64,000 nucleotides of DNA from Paenibacillus polymyxa M1 (GCF_000237325.1 NC_017542.1:688501-752500), one strand, 5' to 3'. Shown: positions 7,507-16,380, counted from the first letter of the stretch. Numbers and translations are program-made. Notes: generated by a model not told the origin, from the sequence alone.

Positions 7507-9942
7507 TTATCTAGCCGGGATATTGCGCGTTCCCTCCGTCATCGGGGAGGAGCAAAGCGGACACACCGGTGGCGTGCCTGCACTGGCCCCCGTGGTGCGG
7601 CGTCCACCTACTGTGTCGCGCCGCATCCACGCCTTGCAGGCGGCGTCCGTGCATTTCCACACAGGCACATCGACGCGTGGCTCTGTCTGTGACCTAGCCG
7701 TCGCCGAGGCCGTCCGTGCTGTAGTGGCTGCTGGGGTTGACCCCGGTCTGCTGCTCACGCGGGTTGCCGTGCCAGACGCTGGCGAACCACCACCGGCCCG
7801 GCTGCCATAACCCGAAGTACCCTTCGGTTGGCCAAAGCTGCTGCGACGCGTGTCCGGCTTGGAAGTCTCGGGGGGAGTGACCCCATAGGCTTCCAGCAAG
7901 AAGCGAGACACGGCGGCAGGCTTGCCGTGATTGGAGGCGGGGGAGGTGATGTACAGCAGCTCCTTCGCCCGGGTGACGGCCACGTAAGCGAGGCGGCGTT
8001 CTTCCTCCAGCGCAGCATCGTTATCCACAGCCGTTGCGGGGGCGGCGCCTGCCCGACGATCCTCTGGCAGCTCGCTGTGTAGAGCCGAGCTATGCGGAAG
8101 GATGCCTTCACTTGCTCCGATCCAATATACGCAAGGGAACTCCAGTCCCTTGGCACGGTGGATCGTCATGAGCCGAACAGCATCGCTGTCTTCCTCTCTG
8201 CGCAGAGATTCCATCTGGCGGTGGCGCTCTGAAAGCTCGTCCGCAAAGTTGACGAATGCCTCTACCGTGTCAAAGCGCTTGGCTGCCGTTTCAAGCTCCT
8301 CCAGACTTTCTTGCATCGTTTCTTTATAATGTGTCCACGCGCCCGTATCTCCGCTTTCCAAATACTTGTCATAAAAGACGCGCCGCATTTCTTGAATGGC
8401 ATAGGCAGGCTTCATGGTAGTGAGACTGCGAATCAACCGAATGCGTTCTTTCACCTGTTCACGCTGAAAATCACGTAGTCGATCCCAGCGGCTGAGGTGG
8501 ATTAGCGGGTATTTTTTAGCCTGCTGTTTCTCTTCGCGCATAATCCATTCCATCCCAGCCTCACGGGAGACATACAGCGGTCCAAGGGTACTTGGAATGG
8601 ATTCCATTCGGCGGGGATTCAGCGACAAGCGCAAGTGATCCATTAAGGGACGAATCAGAGACTGATCGTAAAATACGGCTCCTGCTCCGTACTGAATAAA
8701 TGGGACATCCCGCATAATTAATTGCTCAAAAATAGATCGGCTTCCGCTGGCTGTCCGATGTAAAATAGCGATGTCCCGGTAGCGAAGACGACCTTCTTCT
8801 ACCTGTCCGAGCAGATGAGTAACAATATGTCCCGCCTCTTCCTCAGGCCCAGATGGGGTGGCAAACTGTGGCGGCAAGCCCTCACGCCCGGCAGCCGCAA
8901 GACGTTTGGAGCGTCGATGAACATTTTTGGCGACGATGTTGGAGCCCAGCCCCAAAATGCGTGCATCACTGCGATAATTAATATCAAGAGTAATGACCTT
9001 TGCATCTTTATAGACCTTATCAAACTCCAGAATGGATTCCTGGCGGGCTCCATTAAAGGTATAGATCGTCTGGTCATCATCTCCGACGACCATCAGATTG
9101 CGATGCTTCGCAGCCAATCGTTGCACCATTTCGTATTGCAGGGCATTCGTATCCTGAAATTCATCGACCATGATATAGGAAAAACGTCGTTGAAGCGGCT
9201 GAAGCACATCCGGATCACGCAGGAGAACGGAGGCACGCAGCAGAATATCGTCAAAATCCATTTTGCTCCGTTCCTGTTTCCACGCTTCATAGGCGAGCAT
9301 GGCACGCTTGGCATCCGCTTCCTCGCGTATGGTTTCCGGCAGCTCATCTGCGCTACGGCCTTCCGCTTTCCAGGCGGAGAGGGCGGACAGCAGGCTTTCC
9401 GGCTGGAAAGCCTCACTCAGTCCAAGCTGGCGCAGCATCATTTTCATAACGGTATGCTGGGCCTGTGTTTCACCGAACACTTCATCTTGCACACCGCGAT
9501 GTCGCAGCATCGCCAAAGCGAATGAGTGGAAGGTACGCGCCTGTACTGCGCGTGCAGCGGCAGGTCGCACACCGGGTAGTCCCGCGATGCGCAGCTTCAT
9601 TTCGGCAGCTGCTTTGCTGGTGAAGGTCACCAGCAGGATGGACGATGCAGGGACATCCCGCATCGCCATGAGGTAGCCAGCACGGGCAGCCAGAACCGTG
9701 GTTTTACCGCAGCCAGCCCCTGCCAGGGTTAGAAGGGGGCCTTTACCATGGCGTACAGCCTGAATCTGCGGGCGGTTCAGATGAATGCCCGCGTTCTCTA
9801 TAGCACGAAAATAAGCCGCGTCTTGGTCGGTGTCGGGTACCAGCGTTATACTGGTATCCATAGAAGCTCGACGTGCCTGAGGGCTCGTCGTTGAATAAGG
9901 AACCCCGATGGGTCGAGGGTAAAATGCAGGATTTGGGTTCAT
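7507..9942 (-). CDS. UvrD/PcrA-type ATP-dependent DNA helicase with C-terminal zinc-ribbon tail
   Basis: A superfamily 1A 3'-5' helicase. It has Walker A AGAGCGKT (Cys in place of the usual Ser), Walker B MVDEFQDTN, motif III GDDDQTIYTFNGA, motif V MTIHRAKGLEFP and motif VI RLAYVAVTRAKE. The start at ATG 9942 is chosen because AAAGGGG lies ten bases upstream; an open frame extends a further 45 codons without a good ribosome binding site. After the helicase core a low-complexity Ser/Thr/Ala/Gly linker leads to about 50 residues with VWKCTDAACKAWMRR and CPLCSSPM, which resembles the YdjO-type zinc ribbon. PcrA-like function in repair or replication restart is inferred. The GC content is visibly higher than that of the neighbours. 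Confidence 0.88.
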   Translation of the reverse strand: MNPNPAFYPRPIGVPYSTTSPQARRASMDTSITLVPDTDQDAAYFRAIENAGIHLNRPQIQAVRHGKGPLLTLAGAGCGKTTVLAARAGYLMAMRDVPASSILLVTFTSKAAAEMKLRIAGLPGVRPAAARAVQARTFHSFALAMLRHRGVQDEVFGETQAQHTVMKMMLRQLGLSEAFQPESLLSALSAWKAEGRSADELPETIREEADAKRAMLAYEAWKQERSKMDFDDILLRASVLLRDPDVLQPLQRRFSYIMVDEFQDTNALQYEMVQRLAAKHRNLMVVGDDDQTIYTFNGARQESILEFDKVYKDAKVITLDINYRSDARILGLGSNIVAKNVHRRSKRLAAAGREGLPPQFATPSGPEEEAGHIVTHLLGQVEEGRLRYRDIAILHRTASGSRSIFEQLIMRDVPFIQYGAGAVFYDQSLIRPLMDHLRLSLNPRRMESIPSTLGPLYVSREAGMEWIMREEKQQAKKYPLIHLSRWDRLRDFQREQVKERIRLIRSLTTMKPAYAIQEMRRVFYDKYLESGDTGAWTHYKETMQESLEELETAAKRFDTVEAFVNFADELSERHRQMESLRREEDSDAVRLMTIHRAKGLEFPCVYWIGASEGILPHSSALHSELPEDRRAGAAPATAVDNDAALEEERRLAYVAVTRAKELLYITSPASNHGKPAAVSRFLLEAYGVTPPETSKPDTRRSSFGQPKGTSGYGSRAGGGSPASGTATRVSSRPGSTPAATTARTASATARSQTEPRVDVPVWKCTDAACKAWMRRDTVGGRRTTGASAGTPPVCPLCSSPMTEGTRNIPAR

Positions 9943-10254
9943 GATCCTGAAACCCCTTTCGTTCTTAAAATCTTCCATTTTCACAAATGGGGGTAGTTTT
10001 TGGTATGATAGAGTTCTAGTCAGCTTTAGTTGATGATAAGAACAAGGCGAATGGACTAAAAATGATGCTGAATTCATGCGGATCTAGAGCAGGAGCGTCA
10101 GAACGTTAATAGGTTGACGCCAATGCCTATAGCCTCAAACAGGCGATATGACCGCATTCCATTATACAGGAGTTCGAGGCTTGCCAACAGAAAAAAACTT
10201 TGGGATATACGGACGGTACAGTGAAATCCGGCTGGATATGGGGAGGAAATGACG
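9943..10254. other. Divergent intergenic region between the helicase and the zinc-ribbon gene
   Basis: About 310 bases. It contains the helicase ribosome binding site and a minus-strand TATAAT (10161-10166 read on the other strand) with only a weak, short-spaced -35. No other feature was seen. Confidence 0.4.
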
Positions 10255-11100
10255 ATGAAGCTGATTCAACGTATAAAGGAAGGCGCTAATCGCGCAACAG
10301 AAAAGGCGCAGCATGCTGTCGAGATTAGTAAGATTAATTCGCAAATTACAACGATTCAGCAGGAAATGGATGTTCATTTCTTACGAATGGGTCAAATCTT
10401 TTACGAAGGCTACCGGGCATCCGATATGTCAGTGGCTGAAACCGAGATGACACAGTTGTCTACTGCTTGTGATGAGCTTCAGGATGAAATTGATGAGCTG
10501 CGCAGTAGAATTGCAGAATTGAAAAACGCCCATTTATGTACCTGTGGTGCAGTTGTGCCGCTGGATGCGAACTTTTGTCCCAAATGCGGACGCAAGTTAA
10601 ATGGAGGGCAGGCTGCCTCCAAGCAAGTAGCGGCTGTGCGGGAAGAGGTGCCAACAGACGCTTATTCTTTTGATCTGCGCAAGCCTGAGGCAGCGAAGGA
10701 TGCTGTGCCTGCCTACATGGAGTATGCAGAAGATGAAGTCATCGATCGGCATGAACAGGATGAGCGGTATGAAACGCACGATCCAACGGAATCAGACCGC
10801 AATTACACGGTGTCTGATTTTACTCCGGAAGAAAAAGCGGCATTCGATGAAGAGTGGGAGCGCCGTCGTCAGGAAGAACTGGAGAAAGAACACCATCGTC
10901 TTGAAGAACTGGAACGTGAACGGGAGCGTCAGGAGGAGCTGGACGAGCGCATTCGATATTGGAAGGCCAACAATTCGGGAGCAGAGAAGCCGGCAACAGC
11001 GTCAATGCAAATACGCGAAAATGTAAAATGCCAAATCTGCACAGCGGAATTACCCAAAGGCTCCAAATGGTGCCCGCGCTGTGGAGCTGAACAGATTTGA
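10255..11100 (+). CDS. Coiled-coil protein with two zinc ribbons
   Basis: About 281 residues. The N-terminal 90 residues are a helical, charged coiled coil (KLIQRIKEGANRATEKAQHA). The first zinc ribbon is CTCGAVVPLDANFCPKCG, followed by an acidic, Glu/Arg-rich helical linker with repeated RQEELE-type units, and a second ribbon, CQIC with WCPRCG, at the extreme C-terminus. ATG 10255 is preferred over the ATG six bases upstream because it sits eight bases after GGGGAGG. Its 3' end lies next to or within the TrmB-regulator ORF, so the two are probably one operon. Function unknown; a scaffold or sensor role is speculation. Confidence 0.75.
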   Translation: MKLIQRIKEGANRATEKAQHAVEISKINSQITTIQQEMDVHFLRMGQIFYEGYRASDMSVAETEMTQLSTACDELQDEIDELRSRIAELKNAHLCTCGAVVPLDANFCPKCGRKLNGGQAASKQVAAVREEVPTDAYSFDLRKPEAAKDAVPAYMEYAEDEVIDRHEQDERYETHDPTESDRNYTVSDFTPEEKAAFDEEWERRRQEELEKEHHRLEELERERERQEELDERIRYWKANNSGAEKPATASMQIRENVKCQICTAELPKGSKWCPRCGAEQI

Positions 11101-11165
11101 CGCAGCCGAACAGGCTGCCGCAGTACACAGACATAACGCCGGGCAGCATAGGGGGAACAGAACAT

Positions 11166-11954
11166 ATGGAGCGTTTGCTGCAACATCTGCGGAATCTGGG
11201 TTTTACGGAGATGGAAGCCAAGGTGATGGTCGAGCTTTCGAGACAAAATGCGGCTTCCGGCTATGAAGTTGCTAAGCGTTTGGGGGCATCGCGCTCCAAC
11301 GTGTACGCAGCTTTGCAGCGTTTGGCCGGGCAGGGATATCTCAGAGCGAGTGCGGGAGAGCCTGTACGCTACAGCATGCTGCCGCCGGGTGAGCTGACCC
11401 GAATGATCGAAGGGCAGATGCGGGAGTCCCTGCTGGCGGTGGAGAAGGAGATGCCACGAACAGAACCAGCCAAGCCGACCTTCTACAACGTGGAAGGTGA
11501 CCGGAAGGTGCTGGAAAGTTTGACACGCGAGCTGGAACGGGCACAGCATGAGATTGTGCTGGATTTGTGGCGCGAGGAAGCCGAACTGTTGCGGGAAGCG
11601 TTGAAAAAAGCCGAGAGTCGGGGTGTGCGTCTGCTATGGTCCTGCGACAACGGAGAAAGTATGTTGGGACCGTGGCTACCGCGTACGTCTGGTACAGACG
11701 GACAGGAAACGTCAGGGCGTAAGTTTTCCTTTGTTATTGATCGGCGTTGGTGCATGCTGGGTATGCGGGGAGAGAATTGCCCGACACAGGCGCTTATTAC
11801 CGAGCATCCGGTGATGACAGGTTTGCTGCTTGATCATTTTGCCCAGGATCTTATTCTGTATGAGCTGGAGCATGATATGGGCAGCGAGCTGTCGACCCGA
11901 TATGGCTGGCGGTATGAAAGCATTATCGGCAAATATATGTCAGCCGGAGAATAG
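11166..11954 (+). CDS. TrmB family transcriptional regulator
   Basis: The N-terminal winged helix (MERLLQHLRNLGFTEMEAKV, then YEVAKRLGASRSNVYAALQRL) is characteristic of TrmB/PF01978 regulators. The C-terminal part (about 110-255) resembles the TrmB effector-binding, phospholipase-D-like domain that senses sugars in archaeal members. ATG 11166 is chosen because AGGGGG precedes it and homologues start at this point. The frame is also open from a TTG at 11097 that overlaps the upstream stop codon, which would add 23 residues. It converges tail-to-tail on the NUDIX gene with eight bases between the stops. Target genes are unknown. Confidence 0.82.
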   Translation: MERLLQHLRNLGFTEMEAKVMVELSRQNAASGYEVAKRLGASRSNVYAALQRLAGQGYLRASAGEPVRYSMLPPGELTRMIEGQMRESLLAVEKEMPRTEPAKPTFYNVEGDRKVLESLTRELERAQHEIVLDLWREEAELLREALKKAESRGVRLLWSCDNGESMLGPWLPRTSGTDGQETSGRKFSFVIDRRWCMLGMRGENCPTQALITEHPVMTGLLLDHFAQDLILYELEHDMGSELSTRYGWRYESIIGKYMSAGE

Positions 11955-11962
11955 TATAAGGA

Positions 11963-12595
11963 TTACTGGGAGGGAAGTTCCATCAGGGCCCGGCATACAG
12001 ATGTAATATAGCCCGCTTGATGAGGCACGAATTGATCCGGTGTAATCAGGCGGCGAGTTTTTTCCGGGTTCGGCCCCGACGTAATACCTTGGGCTTCGAT
12101 AAATGGAATATGGCCTTCAAACAGGGCTAGTGCTTGGTCAAGGTCTGCTTCGTACAGTCCGGCTACTTCTTCCTGCTGGAGACAATAGGCTTCCAGGGGC
12201 TGGTTGGACAGCAGTCCAAACACCGAGCTGACCTCCCGATCCCAAAAAGAGGTGCCCTGTGCGGTACCTTTACTTTCATACCGAACGGTCATCAGTGGTG
12301 TTAAGGAGGTAAAGGGAACATAAATGCCTAGTTCTTCCTCCAGCTCGCGAGCCGCCTGGGACATATCTTCGCCTGAAGTCAAATGCCCGGCGGCTGTAAT
12401 ATCGTAGCATCCGGGAAAGGTGTCCTTTGTATCCTGACGCTGTTGGAATAGCAAGCGGCGGCCTGTCGAGGTGTCTCGTGCCAGCCAGCAGTGAAAGGTA
12501 TGATGCCAGTAGCCCTTGGCATGTGCTTCCTGTCGGGAGGCTGTGCCGAGGGGGTTGTCTTCATCGTCGTAGATATCCAGAAGCTCGCTAGTCAT
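11963..12595 (-). CDS. NUDIX hydrolase (IDI/YfcD-like)
   Basis: A 210-residue protein with the Nudix box GHLTSGE followed by ARELEEELGI (six rather than seven residues between Glu and Arg, as in many YfcD-like members). The N-terminus MTSELLDIYDDEDNPLG with HAKGYWHHTFHCW is typical of the isopentenyl-diphosphate-isomerase-like branch. The start at 12595 follows a perfect AGGAGG; the frame is open a further 46 codons upstream without support. Substrate, a nucleoside diphosphate derivative, is unknown. Confidence 0.85.
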   Translation of the reverse strand: MTSELLDIYDDEDNPLGTASRQEAHAKGYWHHTFHCWLARDTSTGRRLLFQQRQDTKDTFPGCYDITAAGHLTSGEDMSQAARELEEELGIYVPFTSLTPLMTVRYESKGTAQGTSFWDREVSSVFGLLSNQPLEAYCLQQEEVAGLYEADLDQALALFEGHIPFIEAQGITSGPNPEKTRRLITPDQFVPHQAGYITSVCRALMELPSQ

Positions 12596-12767
12596 CGTGA
12601 TTCCTCCTATAATATGCAGAAAATCAAGGTCTACTTTACAGTATAACGTGTTTTCCGTTCTGACGATATGATGGACGATGTGGAATGCGGAGTAGCTTTT
12701 GGGGTATGCTGGGAACATGGGGATTTGCGCCATAACATAGCTTTATGATTGAAAGGAGCGATTTTAC

Positions 12768-13061
12768 ATGGAATGTATTGTACATTTCCGAGTTATGCAT
12801 CCAGAGGAGCCCAAGGAACTGCGTGGGCTGATTATGCTGGAAAGCGGAGGCAAGCCGGGGATTGATCAAATAACAGATATGTTCAAGAATATGGGCTATG
12901 ATGTGCGTCCAGACAATCCCGAGGAATTGATTTTTAAACCCGTCGATGCCAGAGCGAACTATACATATATCCGGGTAATTGAGCTGGATACGGGTGAGGA
13001 AGTTTATCAGGAAGACAGGGATTTGCGCGCGATTTTGGAAACCTTGCTGAATAAGCATTAA
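12768..13061 (+). CDS. Conserved-looking hypothetical protein (97 aa)
   Basis: AAAGGAG precedes the ATG by a normal distance. The product is small, acidic and soluble; it contains GGKPGIDQITDMFKNMGYDVRP and a strand-turn segment YIRVIELDTGEEVYQED. No family is recognised. It sits alone between the divergent NUDIX gene and the phosphatase. Confidence 0.6.
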   Translation: MECIVHFRVMHPEEPKELRGLIMLESGGKPGIDQITDMFKNMGYDVRPDNPEELIFKPVDARANYTYIRVIELDTGEEVYQEDRDLRAILETLLNKH

Positions 13062-13133
13062 AAATTAGGAAAACTCACTGTTGGAATGAGATAAAGCGAT
13101 CCTGTCGCCATTCATAGGAACGGAGAACAAATA

Positions 13134-13835
13134 ATGAGATTGTATATTATCCGACATGCAGACCCCGATTATCCTAACAACACCATCACGCCAGAGGGTC
13201 ATTTGGAAGCCAAGGCATTGGCCAAACGGCTGTCCAGTCACGGACTGGACCGTATTTACGTCTCTCCTTTGGGACGGGCCTTGGATACGATGCGGTACAC
13301 CGCCGACTCTCTCGGTATGACTTATGAAGTGGAGGACTGGACGCAGGAGCTGGCTCTAAAGCTGGAGGATACTCCATACGGTCGTCTTTCCCATTGGGAT
13401 TTGCCTGGTGAAGTGATTCGTTCCGGGTCGCCTCTGCCGACTCATGATTCTTGGAAGGACATTTCCTATTATCAAGGGACGCAAAGTCCTGAAACCTTCG
13501 AGCGACTGAAAGTTCATTCTGATGAATTTTTGAAGCGGCAAGGCTTTGAGCGGGTCGAGGGCAGGTACCGAATTCTGAAGCACACGGAAGACAGGGTAGC
13601 CGTATTTTGTCATGGCGGCTTCGGGCTAACCTGGCTTGCACATCTGTTGGAACTACCGTTGGCTTTGGTCTGGTCCGGTTTTTGGATGCCGCCTAGCTCC
13701 GTAACCACCATCTTGTTTGATGAACGCTCCAAGGAATGGGCAGTTCCCCGTTGCATTGGCTTCGGTGATGTCTCCCATCTGTACGCAGAAGGTTTGCCAG
13801 TCAGACCTCGGGGTATTATCACCAACTTCAATTAA
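13134..13835 (+). CDS. Histidine phosphatase family protein (phosphoglycerate mutase-like)
   Basis: A 233-residue protein that begins with the branch-1 histidine phosphatase motif LYIIRHADPDYP (nucleophile His in RHA). It retains ITPEGHLEAKALAKRL, the second arginine region YVSPLGRALDTM and the second catalytic His in FCHGGFG. Such enzymes transfer phosphate through phosphohistidine; the substrate cannot be read from sequence. A strong terminator follows. Confidence 0.82.
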   Translation: MRLYIIRHADPDYPNNTITPEGHLEAKALAKRLSSHGLDRIYVSPLGRALDTMRYTADSLGMTYEVEDWTQELALKLEDTPYGRLSHWDLPGEVIRSGSPLPTHDSWKDISYYQGTQSPETFERLKVHSDEFLKRQGFERVEGRYRILKHTEDRVAVFCHGGFGLTWLAHLLELPLALVWSGFWMPPSSVTTILFDERSKEWAVPRCIGFGDVSHLYAEGLPVRPRGIITNFN

Positions 13836-13856
13836 TGATTTTTAGAGCCATGCTAA

Positions 13857-13892
13857 AAACGGCTTAAGACGATGCACCGTCTTAAGCCGTTT
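13857..13892. terminator. Bidirectional terminator between the phosphatase and mscL
   Basis: Perfect 15-bp stem AAACGGCTTAAGACG / CGTCTTAAGCCGTTT with a six-base loop, between two convergent genes. Confidence 0.8.
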
Positions 13893-13919
13893 GTTGTATT
13901 CATAGGAATGTAGTTCGAG

Positions 13920-14414
13920 TCAGCGTGCTTCAACGAATCCCTCTAGCTTGGAAGTGCAATGTGCACAGCGGGTAGCAGCTATAGGGATTTCGGACAGGCA
14001 ATGTGGACATTCCTTAATTGTTTTTTCCTGAGGAGGTTTTTCTTCCTCTTTGCGCTTCAGCATGTTAATCCCTTTGACCAGCATGAACACACAGAAGGCC
14101 ACGATGAGGAAATCTAGCAGGACATTAATAAACTGACCATAGGCAAGGACCGCAATCCCTGCTTCCTTGGCTTGTGCCAAAGTCTTGCGTGTACCGTCAG
14201 CATTTAGAGGGTCGGCAGCTTGTAAAGCTACATATAAGTCTGGAAAATTCATACCGCCCAGAAGTTTACCAATCGGAGGCATAATAATATCGTTTACCAC
14301 AGAAGTAACAATCTTGCCAAACGCTCCACCAATGATAACACCGACTGCGAGGTCAATCACGTTACCCCGTACAGCGAATTCTTTAAATTCTTTAATAAAA
14401 CCTTTTCCACTCAT
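13920..14414 (-). CDS. mscL: Large-conductance mechanosensitive channel with zinc-ribbon C-terminus
   Basis: MscL opens under membrane tension to release solutes during hypo-osmotic shock. The N-terminus [23 protein letters not shown] is the signature of the channel's first helix, and a second membrane helix lies at about residues 80-105. Bacterial MscL is normally 120-150 residues; here the cytoplasmic end continues with [24 protein letters not shown], two CxxC knuckles in place of a plain helical bundle. Start at ATG 14414, nine bases after GAAGGTG; the open frame begins at a GTG four codons upstream. Confidence 0.92.
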   Translation of the reverse strand: MSGKGFIKEFKEFAVRGNVIDLAVGVIIGGAFGKIVTSVVNDIIMPPIGKLLGGMNFPDLYVALQAADPLNADGTRKTLAQAKEAGIAVLAYGQFINVLLDFLIVAFCVFMLVKGINMLKRKEEEKPPQEKTIKECPHCLSEIPIAATRCAHCTSKLEGFVEAR

Positions 14415-14503
14415 GTGAGTGCACACCTTCTTTGCATAAAATCATTTATCTATAATACATGCTATGTCAATTGAGGGCAATTCCAAATTGATGTATTGCA
14501 CTT

Positions 14504-14530
14504 TGTCACAAAATCACATGTTCATTTGTC
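14504..14530 (+). promoter_or_regulatory. Predicted ECF41 sigma-dependent promoter
   Basis: TGTCACA (14504-14510), a 16-base spacer and TGTC (14527-14530) lie 36 bases upstream of the CMD gene. The known ECF41 consensus is TGTCACA with CGTC at the same spacing. Since the downstream operon encodes an ECF41 sigma factor, this looks autoregulatory. Confidence 0.65.
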
Positions 14531-14565
14531 TTCTGTATGTAAACCAATAATGGAGGCGATGTATC

Positions 14566-15009
14566 GTGAGTTTAAGATTTAACCACAGAGCAGTGAGTCC
14601 TAGTACATTCAAGGCAATGATGGAGATGGAAAAATATATTTCCGGTCGTTTTACAGACAAAGTATTGTACGAACTGCTGAAAATTAGAGTATCCCAAATC
14701 AATGGCTGTTCCTATTGTCTTGATATGCATGCAAAGGATTTGCTAAAACTAGGGGATTATGCTGACCATATTTTGCAGCTTGCTTTATGGCGGGAGGTTC
14801 CTTTGTTCTCGGAAAAAGAACGTGCTATGCTTGAATTAGCTGAAGCGGTCACTCATATTTCAGAGCAAGGGGTACCCACAGACTTGTATAATCGGGTCAG
14901 AGAACATTTTACAGAGGAAGAGTATGTAGATTTGATTACCGCAATTAATGTGATCAACAGCTGGAACCGGATTGCCATCGCGACCGGGATGTATCCAGGC
15001 AGTCTTTAA
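14566..15009 (+). CDS. Carboxymuconolactone decarboxylase family protein (AhpD-like)
   Basis: A 147-residue CMD/AhpD-fold protein with the redox CxxC motif in NGCSYCLDMHAKD and the helix SEKERAMLELAEAVT. AhpD-like proteins are small alkyl-hydroperoxidase or thiol-disulfide proteins. Starts with GTG after GGAGG. It is followed 18 bases later by the ECF41 sigma factor gene, the classic arrangement in which the CMD gene is the main target of that sigma factor. The actual oxidised substrate is unknown. Confidence 0.88.
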   Translation: MSLRFNHRAVSPSTFKAMMEMEKYISGRFTDKVLYELLKIRVSQINGCSYCLDMHAKDLLKLGDYADHILQLALWREVPLFSEKERAMLELAEAVTHISEQGVPTDLYNRVREHFTEEEYVDLITAINVINSWNRIAIATGMYPGSL

Positions 15010-15027
15010 TGAACAGGGGGCTACACT

Positions 15028-15957
15028 TTGACTGGCAAAGAACAAGGGATTGAACAAGAATCGGTGGATGTAAGCCTGGAAGAGCTGTATCAGAAATATC
15101 GCAAATATTCTTTTGCCATTGCTTATCGCATGCTTGGAACGGTTACGGATGCCGAGGATGTCGTTCAAGACTGCTTTGTCGAGCTGGAGAATAAGCCCCT
15201 GAATGACATACAGAACCCCAAAGCCTATGTAGCCAAAATGACGATGAATCGGTGTCTGAATCTACTGAATTCTGCGCGTAAGCAAAGAGAGACATATGTA
15301 GGACAGTGGCTGCCTGAGCCGCTGGGTGAGAGCGCAGACCTCCCTGCCGATTGGCTGGAACGTAAAGATATGATATCTTACGCATTTCTGGTTCTGCTGG
15401 AGCAGCTAAAACCGATAGAGCGAGCTGTTTTTGTGCTGAGAGAAGCTTTTCAATATGATTATAAAGAAATTGCAGAATTACTGGGCAAGACCGAGAGCAA
15501 CTGTCGGCAGTTGTTCAGTCGTTCCCGTCGTATTTTATCTTCCGGAGAATCTGCTCCTGAAGCTCCAATCAGTCCTAATATAAATAACTCTTCCCGGGTA
15601 AAACTGCTGGAGCGTTTTACAACCGCTTTTCTCGCCTACGATGTGACTGCTATGCTGGAACTACTGGCTGAACAACCTATATTCGTGTCAGATGGTGGAG
15701 GTAATGTGCATACAGTGATGAGGCCGATGGTTGTACGCAAAGGCGTTCTCGCCCTGTTGACCTCTCGTCGGGTATTAACCGTTTTACGAGAAAGAGATGT
15801 GGTCTACACCGTCATTAATGGTGAGGTTCAGCTGGCATTTCTGAAAGACGGTGAAGTGAGAGAAACCTTATGCCTCATACTGACACCTGACGGGGAGCAT
15901 ATTCAGAATTTTTATTTAATGGTTAATCCAGATAAGCTGGGACACATCCATATATGA
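15028..15957 (+). CDS. ECF41-type RNA polymerase sigma factor with SnoaL-like C-terminal domain (SigJ-like)
   Basis: TTG start preceded by AGGGGG. Sigma region 2 (YRKYSFAIAYRMLGTVTDAEDVVQD) and region 4 (about residues 125-170, with YDYKEIAELLGKTESNCRQLFSRSR) are clear. They are followed by a long SnoaL/NTF2-like domain to residue 309, containing the ECF41 signature DGGG (here VSDGGGNVHT). In ECF41 factors this fused C-terminal domain replaces a separate anti-sigma factor and modulates activity. It is co-transcribed with the CMD gene, and the promoter-like motif at 14504 fits this class. Confidence 0.9.
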   Translation: MTGKEQGIEQESVDVSLEELYQKYRKYSFAIAYRMLGTVTDAEDVVQDCFVELENKPLNDIQNPKAYVAKMTMNRCLNLLNSARKQRETYVGQWLPEPLGESADLPADWLERKDMISYAFLVLLEQLKPIERAVFVLREAFQYDYKEIAELLGKTESNCRQLFSRSRRILSSGESAPEAPISPNINNSSRVKLLERFTTAFLAYDVTAMLELLAEQPIFVSDGGGNVHTVMRPMVVRKGVLALLTSRRVLTVLRERDVVYTVINGEVQLAFLKDGEVRETLCLILTPDGEHIQNFYLMVNPDKLGHIHI

Positions 15958-16000
15958 CAGAAGAAGCTAGCGTAAAAAAATGAACTGCCCAAACATAAAA

Positions 16001-16034
16001 AACCTTGATTCCTTGCTTAGGATCAAGGTTTTTT
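16001..16034. terminator. Terminator between the ECF41 gene and the DUF4870 gene
   Basis: AACCTTGATTCC pairs with GGATCAAGGTT (one bulged base), followed by a T run; AAAA on the left allows termination of the minus-strand gene as well. Confidence 0.75.
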
Positions 16035-16041
16035 GCTGTTT

Positions 16042-16380
16042 TTATAACTGCCGAGCTTGATGAAGAGCCAGATCGCCTATCCAGGGAAGCTTGAGCCACT
16101 TTCCTTGTCCCGCACGAATTAACAAGATAATCCACAAGGCAAGGCTTGCCAGCGTTAGCAGGGAAGCGAGGAAAGGACCGAGTATCGGAATGAATCCGAC
16201 CAGCACATGTCCGATCATGAGGGCTACAAAAAGAAGTATGGATTGCAGTGCGTGAAATAATACGAATCGGCTTTTCTTTTCCAGCATGACAAAGGCCAGC
16301 GCGCCAATAAAGGCGAACAAATAGCACAGGACAGCTGCTATATTTTCATCCAATCCTGTGGAAGACTTATAGACTGACAT
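16042..16380 (-). CDS. DUF4870 family small membrane protein
   Basis: About 112 residues with three predicted membrane segments (AAVLCYLFAFIGALAFVML, a long middle hydrophobic stretch, and SLLTLASLALWIILLI) and the family motif SRFVLFHALQSILLF. The ATG at 16380 lies eleven bases after GGAGG; an ATG nine bases upstream is too close to the site. Function unknown. Confidence 0.8.
   Translation of the reverse strand: MSVYKSSTGLDENIAAVLCYLFAFIGALAFVMLEKKSRFVLFHALQSILLFVALMIGHVLVGFIPILGPFLASLLTLASLALWIILLIRAGQGKWLKLPWIGDLALHQARQL

Noticed and set aside
8815..9525. Plus-strand ORF of 236 codons inside the helicase gene
   Set aside because: Antisense shadow of conserved helicase motifs in GC-rich DNA; no start signal or recognisable protein.
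10929..11549. Minus-strand ORF of 206 codons across the zinc-ribbon and TrmB genes
   Set aside because: Spans two well-supported plus-strand genes and has no motif of its own.
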